Source of the DNA: Sphingomonas ginkgonis
GTDB lineage: Bacteria; Pseudomonadota; Alphaproteobacteria; Sphingomonadales; Sphingomonadaceae
Direction of reading: 5' to 3'
DNA length: 64,000 nucleotides
Assembly (NCBI RefSeq): GCF_003970925.1
Contig: NZ_RWJF01000001.1
Span: forward strand, 1-64,000
Part shown: piece by piece, positions 53,835 through 63,244 of the stretch
Layout: each line of letters starts with the position of its first letter
Numbering within the stretch: position 1 is the first letter of the stretch
Made by a program: the position numbers and the translations under genes
Notes under the pieces: generated by a model
What the model saw: only the letters and a program-made list of their open reading frames with translations
What the model was told of the DNA's origin: nothing
Databases searched by the model: none

Positions 53835-54250
53835 CCCGGTCGCCGCCCGTCCGCGCCGACCACCGCCTCGCCGTCCTCCTTGGCAAAGGCGCCCTGCTGC
53901 GCCGGCAGGAGGTCGAGCACCCGCTCCGACGGGCGGCACAGCCGGACGCCCAGCGGGGAGACGACCAGCGGCCGGTTGATCAGCGCCGGGCTCGCGGCCA
54001 TCGCGTCGAGCAGCGCCTCGCCGCTCGCTCCCGGGTCGTCAAGCCCGCGCTCGGCCGCGTCGGTGCCCTTGGTCCGCAGCAGCTCGCGCGGGGTCAGCCC
54101 GGCGCGCTCGACGAGGCTCGCCAGCAGGGCGCGGCTCGGCGGCGTCTTGAGATATTCCACGACATGCGGCTCGACGCCCGCGTTGCGAATCATCGCCAGT
54201 GTGTTGCGCGAGGTCCCGCAGTCCGGGTTGTGGAAGATGATGACGTCCAT
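53831..54250 (-). CDS. arsC: Arsenate reductase, glutaredoxin-linked ArsC
   Basis: 139 residues. The catalytic Cys11 lies in IIFHNPDCGTSRN; the later segment LINRPLVVSPLGVRLCRPSERV contains the Arg residues that bind arsenate in this family. It reduces arsenate to arsenite with glutathione/glutaredoxin. Its stop overlaps the GTG of a frameshifted aquaporin, which in other alphaproteobacteria (AqpS) releases arsenite. No arsR or arsB is nearby. Confidence 0.9.
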   Translation of the reverse strand: MDVIIFHNPDCGTSRNTLAMIRNAGVEPHVVEYLKTPPSRALLASLVERAGLTPRELLRTKGTDAAERGLDDPGASGEALLDAMAASPALINRPLVVSPLGVRLCRPSERVLDLLPAQQGAFAKEDGEAVVGADGRRPG

Positions 54251-54306
54251 CGCGCTTCCTTCGCCGGCGATCGTTGCAGTTTGATGACGGTCCGCGTCTC
54301 CCCGGC

Positions 54307-54615
54307 TCAGGACGGGTCGCCGACCTCCCCTTCCTCCTCCCCGTCGCGCCAGCGCAGCAGGTCGAGGACGAACAGGATGACCTGCGGGATGAAGGCGATA
54401 TGGCCCGCGAACCAGTGGATCTCGCCCGCGCCCGAGCGCCACGCGACGAGCAGCGCGTAGCAGAGGAGGAAGGAGGCGCCGTGCGCGATCGGCACCTCAC
54501 GCAGCCCGAGCCCGCGCCCGCGCAGCAGCCGCAAGACGCCGCGGCTGGCCAGGAAGGCCGCCCCCGCCGCCAGCGCCAGCGTCGGCCAGAACTCGCTCGC
54601 GGCCAGGACATGCAT
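54307..54615 (-). CDS. Hypothetical membrane protein
   Basis: 102 residues with three hydrophobic segments (about 8-26, 46-62 and 70-88) and a charged tail (LRWRDGEEEGEVGDPS). The ATG at 54615 begins MHVLAASEFWPTLAL. It is upstream of arsC by 56 bases on the same strand. No family was recognised. Confidence 0.65.
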   Translation of the reverse strand: MHVLAASEFWPTLALAAGAAFLASRGVLRLLRGRGLGLREVPIAHGASFLLCYALLVAWRSGAGEIHWFAGHIAFIPQVILFVLDLLRWRDGEEEGEVGDPS

Positions 54616-54679
54616 CGCCCGCTCCCCGGAAGATCGGACGGTCATAACAGCTGCGCAACGACCTGTCTCGCCCGGCGGC

Positions 54680-55552
54680 TCAGGCGCTCCGCCCGCGCAG
54701 AAGCGCCAGATGGTAGGCCGCCGCCTCCGCACTCGCCGCGCTCCGCTCATACTCGGCCCAGCACCAGGTCGCGACGCACAGGCTGCGCAGCTCGCCCATC
54801 AGCCGAAGCAGCCGCGGCTCCGCCGCGGGGAAGCGCGGCCAGGCCGTCGCGGGCAGGCTGGCGACGTCCCACTCGAGCGGCCCACGGCAGGCGGACTCGA
54901 AGTCGAGCCACACCGCGCCGGCCGCACCCACCAGCACGTTGCCGAGGTGCGCGTCGCCGTGCAGCGGCCGGTCGCGACCGCCAGCCACCCCGATCGCGCG
55001 CCCGAGCCGCTCCACCTCCCGCGCGAGGAAGGCGCGGTCGGCGGCCGCCAGCCGCGGCGTCCGCGCCGGGTCGGCGAGGATGGCGGCGCAACCCTCGAGC
55101 TTGTCCGCGAGCGGTGGCAGCGAACCCGCGAAATCGTCCAGCGCGGCATGGACAAGGACCAGCGCGTCCGCCGCGGCCCGGATTTCCGCCGCCGTCTCCG
55201 CCGTTCGGCCCTCCACCAGCGCCCACAGCGTCACGCCGCAGCCCGCGCCCTGCCACGGCCGGTCCGCCGCCGCCGCCGCCGCCGCCGCCGCGAACGGGCG
55301 GACCGCCGGCGCGCCCCGCTCGGCCAGGTGCCGCGCCACCGCCAGCTCGCGCGCGAGCCCCGCGTCCGACCCGTCGAACGAGCCGCCCGACGCCACCCGC
55401 GCGACCACCGGCCAGGGATCGAGCCGGAAGCTGCTGTGGTGGCCGAGGTGGAGCAGCTCGGGCCGCGCCGCCGCCAGCCCCGCCGCCGCGCCCGCCGCCC
55501 TCGCCGCGGCGAGCTCCTCGGCCAGCGGCCGCCGCTCCCCGCCCGTCGTCAT
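54680..55552 (-). CDS. APH-type phosphotransferase (kinase fold)
   Basis: 290 residues with the aminoglycoside phosphotransferase/choline kinase fold: the Brenner-type motif PLHGDAHLGNVLV, then GAVWLDFESACRGPLEWDVASL. Low-complexity Ala-rich stretches lie in the N-terminal half. Members phosphorylate antibiotics, sugars or amino alcohols; the substrate is unknown and resistance should not be assumed. The long frame upstream is a shadow of the histidine kinase. Confidence 0.82.
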   Translation of the reverse strand: MTTGGERRPLAEELAAARAAGAAAGLAAARPELLHLGHHSSFRLDPWPVVARVASGGSFDGSDAGLARELAVARHLAERGAPAVRPFAAAAAAAAADRPWQGAGCGVTLWALVEGRTAETAAEIRAAADALVLVHAALDDFAGSLPPLADKLEGCAAILADPARTPRLAAADRAFLAREVERLGRAIGVAGGRDRPLHGDAHLGNVLVGAAGAVWLDFESACRGPLEWDVASLPATAWPRFPAAEPRLLRLMGELRSLCVATWCWAEYERSAASAEAAAYHLALLRGRSA

Positions 55553-55647
55553 TTCCGCCCGGGGCTGATGAGCCCGGCGCCGTCGCTCCTCGCCATCCTG
55601 TCCGCCACTCCCGCGCCCCCCCGCCGCCGGCGCTTCCGCCCGGGCGG

Positions 55648-57942
55648 CTAGGCCGCCACCGTCCCGTCCAGCGCGCCGCGTACCGCCGCGTCGAGCGCCT
55701 GCGAGCGGAACGGCTTGGCGAGCAAAGGCGCGGCCGGCGCGACCCGCCGGATCTCCTCGGTGTCGCTGTAGCCCGAGACGAACAGGATCGGTTGGCCCGG
55801 CCGCCGCCCGAGCAGCGCCTTGGCGACCTCGGCGCCGTTCATGCCCGGCATGGCGAAGTCGAGCACCACCAGGTCCGGCGCCTCCTGCTCGAACGCGTCC
55901 AGCGCCGCCGGCCCGTCGCCCGCCTCGCGCACCGCATAGCCGAGGTCGTCCAGGGTCACCGCGATGAAGTGGCGGACGTCGGCGTCGTCGTCGACCACCA
56001 GCACCCGCGCCTGATTGCCGTCGCGCGCCTCCAGCCGCGGCCCGTCGGCCGAGATTGCCTCGTCCTCCTCGGAGCGGCGGAAATAGAGGCGGACGGTGGT
56101 GCCTTCGCCCGCCACGCTCTCGATCCGCGCGGTGCCGCCTGACTGGCGCGCGACCCCATAGACCATCGACAGCCCGAGCCCGGTGCCCTTGCCGACTTCC
56201 TTGGTGGTGAAGAAGGGATCGAACGCGCGCGCCTTCACCTCCTCGCTCATTCCCGTCCCGCTGTCGGCGATCGACAGCTCGACATAGTCGCCGTCCTCCA
56301 GCTCGGAATCGCCGCGCACCGTCAGCTGCACGCTGCGGAACAGCAGCCGCCCGCCCTCCGGCATCGCGTCGCGCGCGTTGATCGCGAGGTTGAGCACGGC
56401 GAGCTCGAGCTGGGTCGGGTCGGCCATCACCGTCACCGGGTCGCCGTCGAGGTCGAAGTTCTTGACGATCCCCGGCCCGAGCACGTTGCGCAGCAGCGGT
56501 CGCATGTTCTCGATCAGAGGCGCGACCTTGACCGGCTTGACCTCCAGTCGCTGGACCCGGCTGAACGCCAGCAGTTGCGCGGTCAGCCGGGCGCCGCGCT
56601 CGGCCGCCTCCAGCGCGTTGCTCGCGTAGCGCAGCAGCCGCGGGTCCTCGACCCGCTTCTTGATGAGGTCGAGCCCGCCGACCACCACCGTCAGCAGATT
56701 GTTGAAGTCGTGCGCGATCCCGCCCGTCAGCTGGCCGAGCGCCTCCATCTTCTGCGACTGGCGGAGCTGCTCCTGCGCCGCCTTCAGCTCGGTAATGTCG
56801 CGCGCCTCGAACAGGATGTAGGTGACCGCCCCGTCCTCCCCCGCGACCGGGCGCAGCGAGATGTCGAGGTGCGCCGTCGCCTGGCCGTCGCGCGCCATCT
56901 CGATCTGCCGGCTGAACTCGCCCCCGCGCGCCGCCACCGCGACCGCGTCGACCAGCAGCTCGTGGTGCTCGGGGAACAGGGTCATCGTCGGGCTGTCCCA
57001 GATCTTCTGCCCGACCGCCTGCTCGGGGCGGGGGTCGCGCCAGTCGCTCTGGGTGCGGTTGAGCTGGACCACCGTGCCGTCGGGCTTCAGCAGCGCGATG
57101 ATCTCGCGCACGCTGTCGAAGATGCCGCGCAGCCGCGCCTCGTTCTCGCCCAGCTCCGCGGTCTGCGCCGCGACCTGCCGGCGAAGCTCCAGCTCGGCCT
57201 CCTTGGCGACGGTGATGTCGAACCCGGCGCCAATGAAGCCGACCAGTTCGCCGTCGGGGCCGTAGCGCGGGCTGGACACGCTGCGCAGCCAGCGCCACGC
57301 GCCGTCGGCGCGGCGGAACCGGCCCTCGAGCGTGAAGGGCTGGCGCGACGCCTCGCCTGCCAGGCTCTCCTGCGCGATTCGCGCGAAATCGTCGGGATGG
57401 ATCCACGCCTTCCAGTCGTGGCGGTGGACCTCGTCCGGCCGCAGCCCGGCGAAGTCGAGATAGGCCTGGTTGACGAAGTCGCGGCTGCGGTCGAGCCGGG
57501 TCACCCACATCAGCACCGGGGCGAAGTCGGCGATCCGCCGGAACCGCGCCTCGCTTTCCTTGAGCGCGCGCTCCGCCACCCGCTGCTCGGTGACGTCCTG
57601 GATGATGACGACGATGCTCTCGACCTCGCCCGACGAGCCCGTCTGCGGGATATATTCGCTCTGCACCGCGAGCAGCCCGCGACTGCGATGCTCGAACTCG
57701 GAGGCGAACCACTGCCGCTGCCCGCCGAGCGCCGCGGCGAGCAGCGCGGAGCGGTTGGCGAACATTTCGTCGCCGAGGATCTCGCGCATCGAGCGGCCGA
57801 TCAGCGCGCTTCGCGGCAGGTCGAAGAAGCTCGCCATCATCGCGTTGGCGAAGCGGTAGCGGAGATTGCGGTCGACCACCGCAATCGGCATCGGCAGCGC
57901 GTCCGCGACCGCCAGGATCTGGCTCGCGCTGAACGGCTCCAT
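55648..57942 (-). CDS. PAS-domain hybrid histidine kinase with receiver
   Basis: 764 residues from ATG at 57942 (TGGAGCGGCG upstream; ATGs at 57999 and 58041 are alternatives). Three PAS/PAC domains (about residues 10-120, 130-250 and 265-390) precede a HisKA domain with phospho-His at about 411 ([12 protein letters not shown]), an HATPase with [14 protein letters not shown] and [13 protein letters not shown], and a C-terminal receiver with phospho-acceptor Asp at about 695 ([12 protein letters not shown]). No membrane helix was seen, so it is likely a cytoplasmic sensor. No separate response regulator is adjacent; CsbD is divergent. Confidence 0.9.
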   Translation of the reverse strand: MEPFSASQILAVADALPMPIAVVDRNLRYRFANAMMASFFDLPRSALIGRSMREILGDEMFANRSALLAAALGGQRQWFASEFEHRSRGLLAVQSEYIPQTGSSGEVESIVVIIQDVTEQRVAERALKESEARFRRIADFAPVLMWVTRLDRSRDFVNQAYLDFAGLRPDEVHRHDWKAWIHPDDFARIAQESLAGEASRQPFTLEGRFRRADGAWRWLRSVSSPRYGPDGELVGFIGAGFDITVAKEAELELRRQVAAQTAELGENEARLRGIFDSVREIIALLKPDGTVVQLNRTQSDWRDPRPEQAVGQKIWDSPTMTLFPEHHELLVDAVAVAARGGEFSRQIEMARDGQATAHLDISLRPVAGEDGAVTYILFEARDITELKAAQEQLRQSQKMEALGQLTGGIAHDFNNLLTVVVGGLDLIKKRVEDPRLLRYASNALEAAERGARLTAQLLAFSRVQRLEVKPVKVAPLIENMRPLLRNVLGPGIVKNFDLDGDPVTVMADPTQLELAVLNLAINARDAMPEGGRLLFRSVQLTVRGDSELEDGDYVELSIADSGTGMSEEVKARAFDPFFTTKEVGKGTGLGLSMVYGVARQSGGTARIESVAGEGTTVRLYFRRSEEDEAISADGPRLEARDGNQARVLVVDDDADVRHFIAVTLDDLGYAVREAGDGPAALDAFEQEAPDLVVLDFAMPGMNGAEVAKALLGRRPGQPILFVSGYSDTEEIRRVAPAAPLLAKPFRSQALDAAVRGALDGTVAA

Positions 57943-58095
57943 CGCCGCTCCAGGACTGTTCGCAACGCCCTTACCGCCGGCGCCTTCGTCCCCCGTCATG
58001 GCTCCGACTGTAGCGGCTTTTGCGGCTTGCGGAAGTGTCATGAGGCCATTTGCGCGCCGGTGCGTTCAACCATCATATCAGTAACGGAGAGCGTC

Positions 58096-58329
58096 ATGAA
58101 CGACATTGACCGCGACGACGACCGCATCGGCATCGACGAGGACCGCGCCGAAGGCAGCCTCAAGCAGACCGGCGGCAAGCTCAAGGAAGGCGCCGGCAGC
58201 CTGCTCGGCGACGAAAAGCTGAAGCACGAAGGCCAGGCCGACCAGGGCGAAGGCAAGCTCCAGAACGCCTGGGGCAGCGTCAAGGACAAGGCTCGCGAGG
58301 TGTTCGGCGACGACGATAAGGACCGCTAG
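58096..58329 (+). CDS. CsbD family stress protein
   Basis: 77 residues, highly charged, with the CsbD core SLKQTGGKLKEGAGSLLGDEK and QNAWGSVKDKAREVF. CsbD proteins are induced by general stress; their molecular role is not known. The ATG at 58096 follows ACGGAGAG. It is divergent from the histidine kinase, and its transcript ends at a strong terminator. Confidence 0.9.
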   Translation: MNDIDRDDDRIGIDEDRAEGSLKQTGGKLKEGAGSLLGDEKLKHEGQADQGEGKLQNAWGSVKDKAREVFGDDDKDR

Positions 58330-58369
58330 TCCCGTCCCCCGATCCCCTTCGGGATCGATCGAACGAGAA

Positions 58370-58401
58370 GGGGTCCGGCGCCTGTCGCCGGGCCCCTTTT
58401 T
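58370..58401 (+). terminator. Rho-independent terminator of csbD-like gene
   Basis: GGGGTCCGGCG (58370-58380) pairs with CGCCGGGCCCC (58386-58396) around a short loop, followed by five T (58397-58401). It starts about 40 bases after the stop codon. Confidence 0.85.
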
Positions 58402-58497
58402 GCTGCCTCGCGCTGCCTGCATTGCCGCTCCGCCGCTCGTCGCGGCGGGATCGCGTGCTAGGGTTAAACCCTTGAACCGGCACCCTATCTTGGCTCG

Positions 58498-59085
58498 ATG
58501 ACCCCCACCGACAAGCCTTTCGTCCTCGCCTTCGGCGACAGCCTGACCGCGGGTTACGGCCTTGCCCCCGCGGAAAGCTTCGCCGCCCGCCTCCAGCTCC
58601 TTCTCCGCCAGCGCTTCCCGGCCGCCGCGGTCCGCAACGCCGGCCTGTTCGGCGACACCACCGAGAGCGGCCGGGCGCGGTTGCCGCGGCTGCTCTCCGG
58701 CCTCACCCGCCGCCCCGACCTCGCGATCGTCGAGCTCGGCGCCAACGATCTCCTCCGCGGCATCCCCGCGGCGCGCAGCCGAGCCAACCTCGACGCGATC
58801 GTCGGCGATTTCGGCCGCGCCGGGATCCCCGTCCTGCTCGCCGGCTTCGAGGTGCCCCGCCTGCTCGCCGCGGTCGCCGGCCACTATGACGGGATCCACG
58901 CCGAGGTCGCCGCGCGCCACCGGGTGCCGCTCGCTCCCTTCTTCCCGCCGGGGGTGCTCGGCCGCCCCGGGCTGGTGCTCGCCGACGGGCTTCACCCCAA
59001 CGCGCGGGCGATCGAGCAGATCGCCGCGGCCTTCCTCCCGGCGGTGCTGGCGGCGCTCGGCGACGACCGCAGCGAGGCCGCCTGA
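58498..59085 (+). CDS. SGNH/GDSL arylesterase (TesA-like)
   Basis: 195 residues. SGNH blocks are visible: AFGDSLTAGYG with Ser15, the Gly block, ELGANDLLRG, and the C-terminal Asp/His in LADGLHPNARA. It hydrolyses short acyl esters or thioesters. No signal peptide is evident at the chosen ATG. E. coli TesA is periplasmic, so the location here may differ. Confidence 0.9.
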   Translation: MTPTDKPFVLAFGDSLTAGYGLAPAESFAARLQLLLRQRFPAAAVRNAGLFGDTTESGRARLPRLLSGLTRRPDLAIVELGANDLLRGIPAARSRANLDAIVGDFGRAGIPVLLAGFEVPRLLAAVAGHYDGIHAEVAARHRVPLAPFFPPGVLGRPGLVLADGLHPNARAIEQIAAAFLPAVLAALGDDRSEAA

Positions 59086-59185
59086 GCTGCCGCCGCGGTA
59101 CCACCGATCAGGTCGCGCGGTTTACCTCGCGTTAAACGCGCCGGGCTAGGCCGGGAGGCTGTTCCTCCCTGCCCGGAGTCGTCCG

Positions 59186-59596
59186 ATGTACCTGCGTCTC
59201 GTCTACATCAGCACCATGCGCCGCCCGCTCGACGAGGCGGAGTGCACCCAGATCCTCGCCGCCTCGCGCCGCAACAATGGTGCCGACGGGATCACCGGGC
59301 TGCTGGTCGCCGGCGGCAACCGCTTCCTCCAGCTGCTGGAAGGCCCGGCAGCGGTGGTCGAGCGCTGCTTCCACCGGATCGGCCGGGATCCGCGCCACTT
59401 CGCGGTGGTGACGCTCGACCGGCGCGAGACCAGCGAGCGGCAGTGCCCCGACTGGGCGATGGGCTTCCTCCCCGGCGGCTGCGCCGCCGACGGCGCCTCG
59501 CTCGGCGAGATCGTCGAGGCGCTGGTCGGCCCGATCGCGGACAAGAACCTCAAGGCCCAGTTCACCGGCTTCGCGCAGATCCAGAGCGCCGCCTGA
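59186..59596 (+). CDS. BLUF-domain blue-light photoreceptor
   Basis: 136 residues, essentially a single BLUF domain binding FAD. The flavin-switch residues Tyr7, Asn31, Gln49 and Trp90 have exactly the spacing of Tyr21, Asn45, Gln63 and Trp104 in AppA. The C-terminal ~35 residues form a helical cap but no known output domain, so signalling must be through a partner protein. A TTTA-N7-TTAAA motif lies at 59121-59136. No output-domain gene is obvious nearby. Confidence 0.92.
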   Translation: MYLRLVYISTMRRPLDEAECTQILAASRRNNGADGITGLLVAGGNRFLQLLEGPAAVVERCFHRIGRDPRHFAVVTLDRRETSERQCPDWAMGFLPGGCAADGASLGEIVEALVGPIADKNLKAQFTGFAQIQSAA

Positions 59597-59604
59597 CCCC
59601 GGTC

Positions 59605-60423
59605 CTACCCCGCCGGTGAGGCCGCCGGCAGCCGTTCGAGCGGGGTGAAGGAGCGGTCGCGGATCCACTGCGAGAAGACCCATTTCTCCCCGTCGCGCGG
59701 CGGGTTGCCGGCGTGCAGCGTCAGCGGGTCGGGCCGTCCCGCCGGGTCGACATTGGCGAAGAACAGCGCGTCTCCGGTCCGCCCGCGGTGCCGCACGCCG
59801 ATCGACGGGAACTCGGTCTCGCCGCCCGCATAATCCTCGTTGAGGAAGAGGAGGAAGGTGGCGATCCGCTGCCCGTCGGCGGCCGGGCTCGCCGGGCCGA
59901 GATAGTCGACATGCGCCTTGAACTGCTCGCCCGGCCGGTAGCGCAGCACCTGCGGCTTCTCGAACACCGGTAGCGGCAGCCGGGTCGCCGCGGCGATCCG
60001 CGCGCGGACCACCTGGGTCACCACGTCGAGGTCGTCGAGCTCGAGTTCGGCGCAGGCATTGTTGCGCAGCGGGTCGGTGCCGACCTCGCCCGTCGCCGGG
60101 TCGAACACCCGTGCCGGCCCGAGCGTCCCGCGTCCGCGCAGCCAGTCGCATTCCGCCGCGCTGGCGAACCCGGCGATGCTGCGCAGCCGCGGCTGCTCGC
60201 TCATCCGCACCGGCGCCGGAAAGCTCAGCAGCGCCGCGATGTCGGGGTCGCGCCGCTCGCCCGTTGCCGCGTCGCTCCCCAGCACCGCCAGTTGCGCCCC
60301 CGCCCGCTCGTCGCCACCATCGGCCGCCGCGCGGAGCAGCGTGAACGCCCGCGCCCAGTTCTGCGGCCGGCCCGCGCCGACCGCCTCGAGCACCGCCTCA
60401 CTTGCCAGATCGCTTGCCGTCAT
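59605..60423 (-). CDS. 2OG-Fe(II) oxygenase, prolyl 4-hydroxylase-like
   Basis: 272 residues. The C-terminal ~180 residues carry a double-stranded beta-helix with His/Asp of FKAHVDYLG, the distal His in LTLHAGNPPRDGEKW and a Lys two turns later binding 2-oxoglutarate. The N-terminus has a helical repeat segment (NWARAFTLLRAAADGGDERA) of Sel1/TPR character. Bacterial members hydroxylate prolines in EF-Tu or peptides. Convergent with the BLUF gene. Confidence 0.85.
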   Translation of the reverse strand: MTASDLASEAVLEAVGAGRPQNWARAFTLLRAAADGGDERAGAQLAVLGSDAATGERRDPDIAALLSFPAPVRMSEQPRLRSIAGFASAAECDWLRGRGTLGPARVFDPATGEVGTDPLRNNACAELELDDLDVVTQVVRARIAAATRLPLPVFEKPQVLRYRPGEQFKAHVDYLGPASPAADGQRIATFLLFLNEDYAGGETEFPSIGVRHRGRTGDALFFANVDPAGRPDPLTLHAGNPPRDGEKWVFSQWIRDRSFTPLERLPAASPAG

Positions 60424-60505
60424 CGCGCCGTCCTAGCGCGATGGGCCGGAAGGAGCCACCATCGCGGACGGCAGCCGCGGCCGACTTAACCGGCAACTTA
60501 ACTTA

Positions 60506-60524
60506 AAGCATTTAATTGATGCTT
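60506..60524. promoter_or_regulatory. AT-rich palindrome upstream of the glycosyltransferase-type gene
   Basis: AAGCAT (60506-60511) and ATGCTT (60519-60524) are separated by 7 A/T-rich bases, in the divergent interval 60424-60584 between the oxygenase and a membrane transferase gene. Its repeats TTAACTTAA and position suggest an operator; no more can be said. Confidence 0.35.
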
Positions 60525-60584
60525 GCTAAGTTCTTGTAACGGCAACAGGAAGGTCGCCCCTTCCCGTCGCGAGCCTCCCCCCTC

Positions 60585-61955
60585 ATGACCCGCCATGTCC
60601 CGGTCCTCGCCGGGCAACCCCTTCGCGCGCCCTCGCTTCTCGCCCGTCCGGCCGTCCTGCCGCTGCTGATCGTCGCCGCGGGTCTCCTCCTGCGCCTGCT
60701 CTACCTGGCCCATTTCGGCCTCTACCCTTTCAGCCTCTACGAGGCCGACCGCGCCGCCGCCAGCGTCGCCACCAGCGGCGTGCTCGGCGACGCCTACCAG
60801 GTCGGGCAGGGCGCCACCGCGCATCTCCTCCCGACCACGCCGCTGATCGCCGGGCTGGTCTACCGCCTGCTCGGCGTGCACAGCCCGGCCGCGGAACTGC
60901 TGCTCGCGCTGCAGAGCATGCTGCTGGTCTCGGCCGGCTTCCTGCTCGCCTATCTGGCCTTCGCCCGGATCGGCACGCCGCGCGGGGCGCGCCTCGGCGC
61001 GCTCGCCTTCCTCTGCCTCCTGCCGACCAACTTCGAGCTCGAGACCTACTGGTTCAAGGCGTGGGAGGGCGGTCTCGCGGTCACGCTGGGCGCGCTCTAC
61101 CTTGGGCTCCTGCTGCGCCTCGACCGCGCCGCCGCGCCGGGCGCCCGGGCGATCGCCGGCATGGCCGCGCTCGCCGCGCTCGCCTTCTTCGTCAGCCCGC
61201 AGATCGGCTGCGGCCTCTACGCCGCCACCCTCCTGTTCATGGCGACGCGCCTGCCGTGGCGCCGCTGGCCGCTGGCGATCGGCGCGGCGGTCCTCGCGCT
61301 GGCGCTCCTGATCCTTCCCTGGACGATCCGCAACGAACGGCAGTTCGGCGCCTTCATTCCGCTCCGCTCCAACTTCGGGCTGGAACTGGCGATCGCCTAT
61401 CATCCGCTCGCGGTCCGCCCCGACCAGCGCGACGTCTTCGCCAACCGGGTCAACCAGATCCACCCCGCGCTGCCCGACAACTTCCGGCGGATGCGGGCGA
61501 TGGGGGGCGAAATTCCCTACAACCAGGCGCTCGGTGACGGGGCCAAGGCCTGGATCGGCGCGCATCCGGGCGCGGCGCTGCGGATCGCCGGGCGGCACCT
61601 CGTCGAATTCCTCTTCCCGCCGCTGTGGTACTGGCAGCCGATCCCGCCCCCGCCCGACTGGCACCCCGACTCGCCCGCCAAGCTGCTGCTGAAGCGCGCC
61701 GAACAGTCGACCAGCTGGCTCGCCTACGGACTCGGCTTCCTCGGCGCCTGCTGGGCGCTCGCCCTCGGCGACCGCCGCCGGCGCTACGCCGCGCTGATGC
61801 TGGTGGTGACGATCCTCCCCTACGCCATGGTCCAGCCGACGCTGCGCTACCGCTACACCGCCCTCCTCCTCGCCACCTTCCTCGCCGCCGACCTCCTCGC
61901 CCAAGCCACCACCGCCGCGCGGGCGCAGTGGAGACCGTCGCGCCGGCCGGCCTGA
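60585..61955 (+). CDS. Polytopic membrane glycosyltransferase-like protein (GT39/ArnT-like)
   Basis: 456 residues with about ten membrane helices. An early acidic motif (FSLYEADRAAASVA) after the first helix, typical for GT-C enzymes, and a following FELETYWFKAWEGGLAV segment suggest use of a lipid-linked sugar. The exact family and substrate are uncertain. It precedes a GT2 gene by about 140 bases, so both may act in envelope polysaccharide synthesis. Confidence 0.6.
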   Translation: MTRHVPVLAGQPLRAPSLLARPAVLPLLIVAAGLLLRLLYLAHFGLYPFSLYEADRAAASVATSGVLGDAYQVGQGATAHLLPTTPLIAGLVYRLLGVHSPAAELLLALQSMLLVSAGFLLAYLAFARIGTPRGARLGALAFLCLLPTNFELETYWFKAWEGGLAVTLGALYLGLLLRLDRAAAPGARAIAGMAALAALAFFVSPQIGCGLYAATLLFMATRLPWRRWPLAIGAAVLALALLILPWTIRNERQFGAFIPLRSNFGLELAIAYHPLAVRPDQRDVFANRVNQIHPALPDNFRRMRAMGGEIPYNQALGDGAKAWIGAHPGAALRIAGRHLVEFLFPPLWYWQPIPPPPDWHPDSPAKLLLKRAEQSTSWLAYGLGFLGACWALALGDRRRRYAALMLVVTILPYAMVQPTLRYRYTALLLATFLAADLLAQATTAARAQWRPSRRPA

Positions 61956-62094
61956 ACGACGCTGCCCACGCTCCCTGCGAGCCGTCGGGCCGCAACGGCA
62001 ATCTGCGCCGCCCTGTCGCGACTGGCAGGAAGCTGACGTTCGCTATATTGCTGAAGCAATTGGCAGCTTGGTGAGTTTGCGTTGATGATGGTTG

Positions 62095-63168
62095 ATGATG
62101 CCCGCGAGCAGGGTGCCTGCGGTCGTGCCGATGGCTGACCTCGAGCTTGCCCGCACCGACGCGCCGGCGGCGACGCCGGGGGTCACGATCGGTCTCGTCG
62201 CCTTCAACCAGGAGGATTATGTCCGCGAGGCGGTGCGCAGCGCGCTCGCCCAGGTCGGCCCGCCGGTCGAGATCATCCTGTCCGACGACTGCTCGAGCGA
62301 CTCGACCTTCTCGATCATGGCCGAGGAGGCGCGCAACTATCGCGGTCCGCACCGGGTCCGCGCCCGCCGCGAAGCCGCCAATGTCGGGACCGTCCAGCAC
62401 CTGATCAACGTCGCCCGGGAAGCTCGCGGCGATTTGCTCGTGGTCGCCGCGGGGGACGACATCTCCCATCCCAACCGGGCGGAGGCGCTCCACGCGGCCT
62501 GGGTCGAAACCGGCGCCGCAGCCCTGTCGTCGTGGCACGACGAGATCGACGAGGACGGCCGGCTGCTGCGCGGGGACGTGAGCTTCCCTTCATCTCCCTT
62601 CACCCAGAAGCTGTTCGCGGACGAGCCGCAGGCGCAGCGCGACGATGGCGTGGTCCCGACCGTGCCCGGCTTCTGCGCAGCCTATCCCCGTGCCTTCTGG
62701 GCCGACATGCCCGACCCGCCGGCCAAGCTCCTCGTCGAGGACGGTCTTGCCAGCGCGCTCATCCTGCTTCGCGGCGAGACGATCCACCGGGTTCCGGAAA
62801 GCCTCATCTCCTATCGCCTGCTCCCGCAGTCGCTGACCGTCCGCTCCGCAAGCGAGCGCGAGGAACTCCGCCGCCGCGAGGGCAAGATCAGTTCGAGTGG
62901 GCGCGAGCTCGTGGACCAGGTCGATTATACGCTCGCCGTCGCCCGGCGCAGCGGGCTGACCCTCCATCCCCGCACCGAGCGCTGGTTCCGGCGCGCGCGA
63001 CTGCACGGACGGCTGACGTCCAACTTCTGGTCCGCCTCGCCCGGCAATCGCTGGGCGCGGCTGCTCCAGATGCGGACATCCTACGACGCCCGCTTCCTCC
63101 TTCCCCGGCTGCTCGGCTTCGGCGTGTTCGAGCGGATGCGACGCCTCGTTCTCCGCCGCAGCGGCTGA
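62095..63168 (+). CDS. Glycosyltransferase family 2
   Basis: 357 residues (start uncertain: ATG 62095, 62098 or 62131). The GT-A fold starts at TIGLVAFNQEDYVREAVRSA with nucleotide-sugar Asp pairs in LSDDCSSD and AAGDDISHPNR; the C-terminus has a hydrophobic-aromatic stretch but no clear membrane helix. It probably transfers a sugar onto a lipid-linked or surface glycan. It follows the membrane transferase gene. Confidence 0.85.
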   Translation: MMPASRVPAVVPMADLELARTDAPAATPGVTIGLVAFNQEDYVREAVRSALAQVGPPVEIILSDDCSSDSTFSIMAEEARNYRGPHRVRARREAANVGTVQHLINVAREARGDLLVVAAGDDISHPNRAEALHAAWVETGAAALSSWHDEIDEDGRLLRGDVSFPSSPFTQKLFADEPQAQRDDGVVPTVPGFCAAYPRAFWADMPDPPAKLLVEDGLASALILLRGETIHRVPESLISYRLLPQSLTVRSASEREELRRREGKISSSGRELVDQVDYTLAVARRSGLTLHPRTERWFRRARLHGRLTSNFWSASPGNRWARLLQMRTSYDARFLLPRLLGFGVFERMRRLVLRRSG

Positions 63169-63244
63169 ATCCCCGCCACCGCCCCCATCTTGCGACCCGG
63201 CGCGCGCTGGATAGTCTGCGCCCGCTCGCAAGAGGGGGGAAACC

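Noticed and set aside
54680..57712. A single 1010-residue minus-strand protein
   Set aside because: Only the last 290 residues are a real phosphotransferase; the rest is an out-of-frame reading of the histidine kinase.
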